Below, in pieces: positions 21,984-29,764 of a stretch of 64,000 bases of DNA. Numbering within the stretch: the first letter of the stretch is position 1; every line of letters starts with the position of its first letter. This DNA comes from an uncultured Pelagibacteraceae bacterium. Lineage in GTDB: Bacteria; Pseudomonadota; Alphaproteobacteria; Pelagibacterales; Pelagibacteraceae. The translations under genes and the position numbers were made by a program. The notes below the pieces were generated by a model. The model did no database searches, was not told the DNA's origin, and worked only from the letters and a program-made list of their open reading frames with translations. Where the stretch lies: assembly GCA_902532195.1 (NCBI GenBank), contig CACAHE010000004.1, positions 1-64,000 of the forward strand. Direction: 5' to 3'.

Positions 21984-24062
21984 ATGAAAGTACCACAACT
22001 TCAAAAGAAACCCGAATTAAAATCTTGTCACAACACAAGCTGGGAAGATAATTATAGTTGGATACATCAATCAAATATTCTGGAAGTTTTAAGAGATAGT
22101 TCAAAACTTGCCCCTGAAGTGAAGAAATACTTAGAGGAAGAAAATTCTTATACTGAACACCATTTGAGAGACACTAAAAATACACAAAAAAAATTATTTA
22201 ATGAGATAAAAGGAAGAATAAAATTAGATGATGAGTCTCTTCCGTATAAAGATATTAGATATGAATATTGGACAAAAACAACAACTGAAGGAAATTATTC
22301 AATTAAACTTAGAAAAAAGATTGGAACAGATAAAATTGAAGAAATATGGAATGGAGATAAAGAAAAAGAAAAGCTTAAAACTGAATATTTTGGATTAGGA
22401 GATTTAGAAGTTAGTTTTAACGACAAGTATCTTGGTTATTCTTTAGATCTTAAAGGTTCGGAATATTATACAATTTTTATAAGAAATATTGAGACAAAAG
22501 AATTAATTACAGAAAAAATAGAAGAAACGAGTGGAAGTATCGAATTTAGTTTAGATGATCAATATATATTTTACTCAAAGTTAGATGCAAATCATAGACC
22601 AAGAAAAATATTTAGGCATAAATTAGGAACTCCAGTAAAAGAAGATAAATTAATTTTTGAGGAAAAAAGTGAAGCATTCACAGTTAACATTGGTTTGAGT
22701 TCAGATGAAAAATATTATTTTATTTCTACATCAGATCACAGTACTTCTGAACAATATTATTTTCCAGTTGATGAGGAAAATCCTAAACCAAAGTTAATAA
22801 AAGAGAGAAAAAGAGGAATTATCTATTCTGTAAATTCATGGGATGGTTATTTTTATAATCATACTAATGAAAATGCTGAAGATTTTAAAATAGATAGATG
22901 TAAAGATTTATCAAATCAAAAATGGGAAAGTTATATAGCTGCAAAAAATGAAGTTTTAATTGGAAGCTTAGTTTTTTTTAACAATTGGATAATTCGATCT
23001 GAAGTTTCTGAAGCATTAGGAAGATTATTTGTAAAAGATCTAAAAAAAAATATAGAAGAAGAGTTAATTTTCGCTGATGAAAAAGTTATAGTACCAGGAG
23101 TTTCTTCAGTCCAAAAAGATAAAAATACTGATTTTGTATATTTGTCCTACTCATCGCCAAAAACTCCAGGCAGAACTTATTTATACAATTTGAAGACTAA
23201 AGATAAAAAACTAGTAAAAGAACAAGAAATTCCTTCGGGTCATGACCCAGATAAATATATTGTTGAAAGGCTTGAATGCCCTTCGCATGACGGAAGAATG
23301 GTTCCAATAACTATTACAAGACACAAAAAAACTAAAATAGATGGATCTGCAAACGTATTATTATATGGATATGGTTCTTACGGTAATTCTATGTCTCCAG
23401 GATTTTCATCAACAAGATTAAGTCTAATTGATAGAGATATTATTTGGGTAACAGCTCATATTAGAGGTGGACTGGAAAGAGGAATGAAGTGGTGGAAAGA
23501 AGGAAAGCTTCTTAATAAAAAAAATACCTTTGAAGACTATATTGCTGTCGGTAAATATTTAATTGAAAAAAAATATACTTCAAAACAAAAAATAATTGGA
23601 ATGGGAGGTTCTGCTGGTGGACTATTAATGGGAGTGGTGGTTAATCAAGCGCCAGAATTATTTTTAGGAGTAATTATGGCTGTACCATTTGTTGATTCGC
23701 TTACCACCAATCTTGACCATTCTTTACCATTGACTGTTGGAGAGTTTGATGAGTTCGGAAATGCCAAGGATAACAAAGAACACTTTGATTATATTTATTC
23801 CTATGCGCCTTATAATAATATAAAAAAAATGGATTATCCTCACATATTAATCACAACTAGTTTAAGTGACAATAGGGTTTTATTTGATGAGCCTGCAAAA
23901 TTTACTGCAAAACTAAGAGACTTTAAAACTGATAATAATTTATTATTATTAAAAACTGAAATGAATGCTGGTCATGGTGGAAAATCTGGAAGAGATGGTG
24001 CTATAGAAGAAATTGCTCTTGATTATGCATTTGCATTAAAAATTTCAAATCAAATTTCTTGA
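21984..24062 (+). CDS. ptrB: Oligopeptidase B / prolyl oligopeptidase family (S9A)
   Basis: GMGGSAGGLLMG catalytic Ser, YGYGSYG, AHIRGGLERG, NAGHGGKSGR. Confidence 0.94.
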   Translation: MKVPQLQKKPELKSCHNTSWEDNYSWIHQSNILEVLRDSSKLAPEVKKYLEEENSYTEHHLRDTKNTQKKLFNEIKGRIKLDDESLPYKDIRYEYWTKTTTEGNYSIKLRKKIGTDKIEEIWNGDKEKEKLKTEYFGLGDLEVSFNDKYLGYSLDLKGSEYYTIFIRNIETKELITEKIEETSGSIEFSLDDQYIFYSKLDANHRPRKIFRHKLGTPVKEDKLIFEEKSEAFTVNIGLSSDEKYYFISTSDHSTSEQYYFPVDEENPKPKLIKERKRGIIYSVNSWDGYFYNHTNENAEDFKIDRCKDLSNQKWESYIAAKNEVLIGSLVFFNNWIIRSEVSEALGRLFVKDLKKNIEEELIFADEKVIVPGVSSVQKDKNTDFVYLSYSSPKTPGRTYLYNLKTKDKKLVKEQEIPSGHDPDKYIVERLECPSHDGRMVPITITRHKKTKIDGSANVLLYGYGSYGNSMSPGFSSTRLSLIDRDIIWVTAHIRGGLERGMKWWKEGKLLNKKNTFEDYIAVGKYLIEKKYTSKQKIIGMGGSAGGLLMGVVVNQAPELFLGVIMAVPFVDSLTTNLDHSLPLTVGEFDEFGNAKDNKEHFDYIYSYAPYNNIKKMDYPHILITTSLSDNRVLFDEPAKFTAKLRDFKTDNNLLLLKTEMNAGHGGKSGRDGAIEEIALDYAFALKISNQIS

Positions 24063-24086
24063 AAATATAGAATTAGTCCCCATATA
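24058..24086 (+). promoter_or_regulatory. Sigma32 promoter of hsp20
   Basis: CTTGAAA (24058-24064) - 13 nt - CCCCATATA (24078-24086); matches the heat-shock sigma consensus; overlaps ptrB stop codon. Confidence 0.9.
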
Positions 24087-24091
24087 AAATA

Positions 24092-24141
24092 TGTAAGTTG
24101 CCTAATGGGGCTTACAAAATAAACTTGCTTAAAAAAGGAGG
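24092..24141 (+). promoter_or_regulatory. Candidate ROSE-like RNA thermometer in hsp20 5' UTR
   Basis: Hairpin I TGTAAG(24092-24097)/CTTACA(24111-24116); hairpin II CTTGCT(24124-24129)-TAAAAA-AGGAGG(24136-24141), pairing UUGCU with the SD. Confidence 0.65.
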
Positions 24142-24146
24142 ATATT

Positions 24147-24593
24147 ATGACAAGTAAGGATCTATCTATATTCAACTCATTAAGACCTTTTTCAATTGGT
24201 TTTGACGACATGTTTGACCAATTTGAAAGCATGTTGGGAAATGGAGGTTTGAGCACACAATCAAACTATCCACCATACAACATAAGAAAAGCTGGAAAGG
24301 ACAAATACGCAATAGAAGTTGCTCTTGCTGGTTTTAACAAAAAGGATGTTGAAGTTGAGTTTGAAGACAATTTATTAACTATAAGAACAAAACAAGTTAA
24401 TAAGTCTGAAGATAAAAATGAAGATGGTGAAATTCTTCATAAGGGTATTTCTCAAAGACAATTTGCTAGATCATTTACAATTGCAGATGATGTAAAAGTA
24501 GGTGGTGCTGAGTTAAAAGATGGTCTTTTGACTATAGCATGTGAAAGAATTGTGCCTGAGTATAAGAAAAAAAAGCTTATTGAAATAAAATAA
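24147..24593 (+). CDS. Small heat-shock protein Hsp20/IbpA family
   Basis: YPPYNIRKAGKDKYAIEVALAGFNKKDVEVEFEDN..LTI alpha-crystallin domain; strong SD AGGAGG. Confidence 0.96.
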   Translation: MTSKDLSIFNSLRPFSIGFDDMFDQFESMLGNGGLSTQSNYPPYNIRKAGKDKYAIEVALAGFNKKDVEVEFEDNLLTIRTKQVNKSEDKNEDGEILHKGISQRQFARSFTIADDVKVGGAELKDGLLTIACERIVPEYKKKKLIEIK

Positions 24594-24605
24594 GTACAAA
24601 CCTTG

Positions 24606-24640
24606 CTTGTGGGGATTTCTCCCCACAAGTTTTAAAATAA
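24606..24640. terminator. Likely bidirectional terminator between hsp20 and NCS2 permease
   Basis: CTTGTGGGGA-TTTC-TCCCCACAAG perfect 10-bp stem followed by T-rich sequence. Confidence 0.85.
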
Positions 24641-24641
24641 T

Positions 24642-25958
24642 TTATTTTTTATTAGGCAATGTAGCATTTAATATAAATGCCAATAGTCCAGCAGGTATTA
24701 AACCAGTTGTTAATAGCAATCCTAATTTAATTCCAAGATCTGGCACATGAGCGACAAACTCCGGAAATGCGTATAATCCAATTCCAAAAGAAAGAGATAA
24801 AGACAATATTAAAATATTTCTTTGGCTCATTTCTGCTTTGGAAATAAGTTTTATTCCTGCTCCAGCAATTAATCCGAACATGATAATAGCGGCACCACCA
24901 ATTACTGAATCTGGCATCGCAGCAATAACTCCACCAAGTTTTGGAAACAAACCTAATAAAATTAAAATAACACCAGCAACTGTACCAACATGTCTACTAA
25001 TTACCCCAGTGAATGCAACTAAACCCGCATTTTGTGAATAAGAAGTATTTGGCATAGCATTAAAAATTGATGCAAAAGCTGTTCCAACTCCATCAGCCAT
25101 TATACCACCCGAAAGCTCTTTATTAGTAGCTTCTCGATTTGCTCCACCCATTGTTGTAGCACTAATGTCTCCTATAGTTTCAATTGTTGTTACTATAGAC
25201 ATAAATAACATTAAGATTACAGCTCCCCAAACAAAGTCTATTCCATATTGTAAAGGCATTGGTAAAGCAAACCAGTCAGCAGCAGCGATTTTTGCCCATC
25301 TGACTTCTCCAAATAAAGCTGCAACTATGAACCCAGCTATTATTCCAATTAGAATTGATGCCGCAGACACCATTCCTTTTCCTTTTAAGTTTGTTAAAAG
25401 TGCAACTATTAAAACTGTACCAGCTATAGTTAGATGATGCCAATTCGCAAAAATTTCTGGCTTATTGTTCATCAACCATACTCCACCACCAGCATATTTA
25501 AATCCGACTTTAAGCAAACTAATCCCTATCATTAATACAACTATTCCTGTTACTAATGGAGGAAACATGTGACGAATTGGTTTTAACATTTTACCAATCC
25601 ATATTTGAAAAATTCCTCCTATAAATGCAGCTGTAAATATTGCTCCTAAACCAAAAGCTTTAAAAGGTAACATTATTGGAATAAAGGCAAAACTTGTTCC
25701 TTGAATTATTGGCAGCCTAGAACCAATATTTTTATAACCTACAGTCTGTATAATTGTTGCAACACCTGCAGCAAACAAGGCCATTTGAATTAAAAAAATT
25801 TTTTCTTCAGTTGTCACTCCAAAAACTCCAGCTACAATCAATGGAACAGTTATGTTCCCAGCAAACATTGCAAACACATGTTGGATACCTAAAGGTATAG
25901 ATTGATTGAGTGGCAGTTTCTTGTTGGCGGCTCCTGAAACTGATTTTTTTGTAGCCAT
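24642..25958 (-). CDS. NCS2 family nucleobase permease (uracil/xanthine type)
   Basis: QHVFAMFAGNITVPLIVAG, VTTIETIGDISATTMGG, GLFPKLGGVIAAMPDSVIGGA. Confidence 0.92.
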   Translation of the reverse strand: MATKKSVSGAANKKLPLNQSIPLGIQHVFAMFAGNITVPLIVAGVFGVTTEEKIFLIQMALFAAGVATIIQTVGYKNIGSRLPIIQGTSFAFIPIMLPFKAFGLGAIFTAAFIGGIFQIWIGKMLKPIRHMFPPLVTGIVVLMIGISLLKVGFKYAGGGVWLMNNKPEIFANWHHLTIAGTVLIVALLTNLKGKGMVSAASILIGIIAGFIVAALFGEVRWAKIAAADWFALPMPLQYGIDFVWGAVILMLFMSIVTTIETIGDISATTMGGANREATNKELSGGIMADGVGTAFASIFNAMPNTSYSQNAGLVAFTGVISRHVGTVAGVILILLGLFPKLGGVIAAMPDSVIGGAAIIMFGLIAGAGIKLISKAEMSQRNILILSLSLSFGIGLYAFPEFVAHVPDLGIKLGLLLTTGLIPAGLLAFILNATLPNKK

Positions 25959-26062
25959 ATATTCTCCTTCCTTAATATAATGCTGTTATATTATTTTAAT
26001 TGCTTTCCTATTGATATAAGAATTTGTTTAAAAAATAAGGAATAAACTAACTATTTTTGAAT

Positions 26063-26368
26063 TTAAATACATCCACTAGAAGAAAACCCAATAATGATTT
26101 GTTTTTCATCTATCTCAAATTTTCTTTCACAAGTAATTCCATATTTTTTACTTTTATATACAAAAACTTTATTACCTTTTTCATTTAGATAATCTTCGGT
26201 TGAGCTTCCAAGTTCAATTTTTAACTCTTCAATGTGCTCTCCAACAAATTTACCAAATTTATCGTTTTCTTCTTTTGCAACAGAATCAGATTTTTTTTTA
26301 ATTGTTTCGCAACTTGATAATATCAATAAGCTTGAAATAACAACTAATAAGAGTCTTAATTTCATCAA
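26063..26368 (-). CDS. Small putative lipoprotein
   Basis: MMKLRLLLVVISSLLILSSCET lipobox; C-terminal Cys pair. Confidence 0.6.
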   Translation of the reverse strand: MMKLRLLLVVISSLLILSSCETIKKKSDSVAKEENDKFGKFVGEHIEELKIELGSSTEDYLNEKGNKVFVYKSKKYGITCERKFEIDEKQIIIGFSSSGCI

Positions 26369-26445
26369 TTAATTCTATCATCAATTTCTTAGAAAAAATT
26401 AACTTTAAAGTTGTAAAAAAAATTATTTTATCAACATTTAAGCCT

Positions 26446-26464
26446 TTATGCGCATTTTGCGTAA
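26446..26464 (+). promoter_or_regulatory. GC-rich inverted repeat in 5' region of AzgA-type permease
   Basis: TTATGCGCATTTTGCGTAA; CGCA-TTT-TGCG arms in otherwise AT-rich leader. Confidence 0.35.
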
Positions 26465-26511
26465 GATCTTTTGTTTCGAATCAATTAAAGTCGTCTCAAT
26501 TTGGAGGTCTA

Positions 26512-27801
26512 ATGTTAGATAACTACTTTAACTATAAAAAACATAAGACAGATTTTAAAACAGAAGTCACTGCGGGAGTGTCGACGTTCCTTACAATGGC
26601 TTACATAATGTTTTTAAATCCTGTCATACTTGCCGACGGTGGGTTTGATTTTGGCGGTGTTTTCACAGCGACAGCTTTAGCAGCAGCTTTAGCATGTTTC
26701 ATCTGTGCATTTTACGCTAGAACTTGGCCCATAGGACTTGCACCAGGAATGGGAATAAATGCATTTATTGCCTATGGTGTTTGTTTGGGAATGGGAAATA
26801 CACCAGCAGAAGCACTTGGTGCTGTTTTGGTTGCAGGTGTAGTCTTCTTAATAATTTCATTAACGCCACTAAGAGCTTGGCTAATAAACTCTATTCCAAA
26901 AAGTTTAAAACTTGGAATTGGAGCTGGTATTGGTCTGTTTCTTGCGATCATCGGTTTTCAACTTATGGGGTTAACTGCTAATGACGATGTTGTACTTGTG
27001 CGACTAGGTGATGTTTCTAATCCAATGTTATTATTAGGTGCGGGTGCATTCGTTTCAATGATTGTAATGGAAAAAATGAACATTAAAGGAAATATAATAA
27101 TTGGTATCCTTGTCTTTAGTGCAATAGCATGGGTTACTGGACTAGGAAACTTCAATGGAGTTATGTCTGCTCCACCGCCAATGACACACTTAATGACTTT
27201 TGATTTAGGTGCTGCGCTAAGTGCATCGATGGTAACAATAATTTTTACATTATTTTTTATCGACTTTTTTGATACTGCTGGAACATTAACCAGTGTTGCT
27301 AATGTAGCTGGAAAAGTTGGACCTGATGGAAAAATTAAAGACATCGAAAAAGCAATGCTATCAGACAGTGTATCAACTGTTGCAGGAGCTGTAATGGGTA
27401 CTTCTACGGTTACTTCATATGTTGAGAGTGCTGCTGGAGTAAAGGTTGGAGGAAGAACAGGAATGACTTCGCTTGTTATTGGAATTGGTTTCTTGTTATG
27501 TTTATTCTTCAGTCCGCTTGCAACATCTCTTCCAAAAGAAGTTGATGCTGCTGCTTTAATCTATATTGCAACTCTGTTTGTGAGAAATATAACAGATATT
27601 AGTTGGGACGATGCTGCAGAAGCAGGCCCTGCTGTTCTCGCAATGATAGCAATGCCATTTACTTATTCTATTTCTAATGGAATAGCTTTAGCATTTGTTT
27701 CGTACGCTGCAATTAAGATTTGTACTGGAAAATTTAATGAGACTAGTCCAGCAATATGGGTTATTGCTGCGCTAAGTGTAGTGAGTTTTGCAGTATCATA
27801 A
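26512..27801 (+). CDS. AzgA-type NCS2 purine permease (adenine/guanine/hypoxanthine)
   Basis: VTAGVSTFLTMAYIMFLNP, GLAPGMGINAFIAY, FIDFFDTAGTLTSVA, ESAAGVKVGGRTGMTS. Confidence 0.94.
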   Translation: MLDNYFNYKKHKTDFKTEVTAGVSTFLTMAYIMFLNPVILADGGFDFGGVFTATALAAALACFICAFYARTWPIGLAPGMGINAFIAYGVCLGMGNTPAEALGAVLVAGVVFLIISLTPLRAWLINSIPKSLKLGIGAGIGLFLAIIGFQLMGLTANDDVVLVRLGDVSNPMLLLGAGAFVSMIVMEKMNIKGNIIIGILVFSAIAWVTGLGNFNGVMSAPPPMTHLMTFDLGAALSASMVTIIFTLFFIDFFDTAGTLTSVANVAGKVGPDGKIKDIEKAMLSDSVSTVAGAVMGTSTVTSYVESAAGVKVGGRTGMTSLVIGIGFLLCLFFSPLATSLPKEVDAAALIYIATLFVRNITDISWDDAAEAGPAVLAMIAMPFTYSISNGIALAFVSYAAIKICTGKFNETSPAIWVIAALSVVSFAVS

Positions 27802-27826
27802 ATTTAAAAAGTAATATTATTAAATT

Positions 27827-27851
27827 GGGCGGTCTTAGGATCGCCCTTTTT
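27827..27851 (+). terminator. Rho-independent terminator of AzgA-type permease
   Basis: GGGCGGTC-TTAG-GATCGCCC then TTTTT. Confidence 0.88.
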
Positions 27852-28374
27852 ATTTACGGTGTTTTTTAATAATATCTTCTATTCTTATTTCTTCGTAAAT
27901 TTCAAATGGTTGAACAATCCACGGATTATCTGGCAAATTTATAGCACAATAATCAGGTTTAAATGTTGATTTTTTTTTCTTCCATAAGGTAGCTGTTTTT
28001 ATATCTTCTATTTTGTTTTTAATGGGTTCATATTTTTTAAGCCAATCTATGCTTTTATTAAAAGTAATTCCAGTGTCAGACAAATCATCACAAAGCAAAA
28101 TTCTACCTCCCATATTGGGTGCAATAGAACTCATTTCCCTTGAAAAAACAATGTTACCTTGTTCATCTTCAATTCCTTTTCCGCTATAAGACTCAACGGC
28201 CAAATAAGCACATTTTAATTTAAAAATCCTGCTTAAAACATCAATCATAGGAGCTGCACCTCGCATTATTCCAATTAGTATTGTGGGTTTATAATTACTT
28301 TCCTCTATTTGAATTGCTAATTTCTCCACTGTCTGGTTGTACTCTTCCCAACTAACAATTAATTTTTCTGACAT
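27850..28374 (-). CDS. Purine (xanthine/guanine-type) phosphoribosyltransferase
   Basis: ILLCDDLSDTGITF PRPP-binding motif; IGIMRGAAPMIDVL; last gene of xanthine oxidation operon. Confidence 0.75.
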   Translation of the reverse strand: MSEKLIVSWEEYNQTVEKLAIQIEESNYKPTILIGIMRGAAPMIDVLSRIFKLKCAYLAVESYSGKGIEDEQGNIVFSREMSSIAPNMGGRILLCDDLSDTGITFNKSIDWLKKYEPIKNKIEDIKTATLWKKKKSTFKPDYCAINLPDNPWIVQPFEIYEEIRIEDIIKKHRK

Positions 28375-28388
28375 ATGTTTCTATAATA

Positions 28389-29300
28389 TTAATTTTTAAA
28401 AATTAAAAGTAAAACCGCAAGAACAATTAAAGCAACAATTGAACTTATAAGAATATACAACCTATGAATGTTTCTTCCTCTTAAATTAAAGTAATGTCTT
28501 GCAGCAACAGAGATTATTCCAACTAAACATAATACAAGCCAATTATATTTGTTATAAATTATAAAGCTATAATGACCAGAAAGCATGATAAATAAAACTA
28601 AAAAAGTTGAGTAATTATTATGAATTGATCTCTGCTTAGCAGCTAACGATAAACTGGTGTCAAACTTTTCATTTTTTTTACTACTATTTATTATATTCAT
28701 TTGATTAGGAATAATTACTGTAAACACATTTCCAAACATATTTGTTCCAATTATTAACCCAACACTCAAAAATGCAAATTTTGAACCAAATATTTTAGTT
28801 AAAACAAAAGAAATAATAACAAGCAAAATAAATATAATTAATGAAAAAATAATATTATTATTTATTAATTTAGACTTACATAAAAAATCGTAAACAAACC
28901 AAGAAATTATAAGAGATGCAGCAGAAATAAGAATTGCATTTAATGGAGTAATTTCCAAGACTCTTTTGTCTACCATTAAAATACCAGAATTATAGTAGTA
29001 AATAATTATTAGTAACAAAATACCAGTAATAAAAGTTAGATAACTTTGCCACTTAAATATTACCAGTCTATTAATATAATCTGTAGGTGGGGATTTTTTT
29101 AATCTACTTAACTTATAGTAATAGCCTGAATGCATTAAATAACCTTCGGCGTCCACATCATTGCTGACGATGTTTTTATTAAGTTTATTATCTAAATAAT
29201 TAAATAAAAAACTATTTCCAACCCATAATATCGCAAAAAGAACATGTCCCCATCTTAGTACTAATTCTAACCATTTAAGTGTATAAGCTAAAATATCCAT
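28389..29300 (-). CDS. puuD: Membrane urate oxidase (urate hydroxylase) PuuD, integral domain only
   Basis: GHVLFAILWVGNSFLFNYLD, IIPNQ, KQRSIHNNYSTFLVLFIMLSGHYSF, RHYFNLRG; no CXXCH; gene context. Confidence 0.8.
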   Translation of the reverse strand: MDILAYTLKWLELVLRWGHVLFAILWVGNSFLFNYLDNKLNKNIVSNDVDAEGYLMHSGYYYKLSRLKKSPPTDYINRLVIFKWQSYLTFITGILLLIIIYYYNSGILMVDKRVLEITPLNAILISAASLIISWFVYDFLCKSKLINNNIIFSLIIFILLVIISFVLTKIFGSKFAFLSVGLIIGTNMFGNVFTVIIPNQMNIINSSKKNEKFDTSLSLAAKQRSIHNNYSTFLVLFIMLSGHYSFIIYNKYNWLVLCLVGIISVAARHYFNLRGRNIHRLYILISSIVALIVLAVLLLIFKN

Positions 29301-29764
29301 TAATATTTTATTTTATCTTTTTTTTTGTCCCATAATTCAAAAGCTTCTAACGCTTCATTTCTCATCATTTGAAATATTGGTATTTTTCTTTGATTAACAT
29401 CTTTTTGAAATTCAGAATAAATAAATGAGTCATCAAAATCAATTTTTTGGGCATCTTCTCTGGTGTTTGCATAGTATATTTTTTCAATTCTAGCCCAATA
29501 TATTGCTGATAAGCACATAGGACAAGGTTCACAATTAGAATATAATTCACAACCTTTAAGACTAAAATCATTTAATTTTTTACATGCTTCACGTATTGCA
29601 ACGATTTCTCCATGTGCTGTAGGATCTTTTGAAGACGTAACTTTATTAGATCCTTCTGATATAATTTTTTTGTTTTTGACAATAACACAACCAAATGGTC
29701 CTCCTCCATTATTTACACTTTTGATTGAAAGCTCTATAGCTCTTTTCATAAATTCATTTGTCAT
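29300..29764 (-). CDS. guaD: Guanine deaminase / nucleoside deaminase family
   Basis: GGPFGCVIVKN, DPTAHGEIVAIREA, CEPCPMCLSAIYWA; between xdhB and puuD. Confidence 0.85.
   Translation of the reverse strand: MTNEFMKRAIELSIKSVNNGGGPFGCVIVKNKKIISEGSNKVTSSKDPTAHGEIVAIREACKKLNDFSLKGCELYSNCEPCPMCLSAIYWARIEKIYYANTREDAQKIDFDDSFIYSEFQKDVNQRKIPIFQMMRNEALEAFELWDKKKDKIKY

Noticed and set aside
26369-26511. Possible purine riboswitch upstream of the AzgA-type permease
   Set aside because: Conserved purine-aptamer junction sequences are not present; only a small hairpin was seen.
26724-27344. ORFs overlapping the AzgA-type permease in other frames (26724-26981 and 26958-27344)
   Set aside because: The permease frame is unambiguous; the shadow ORFs are codon-bias artefacts.
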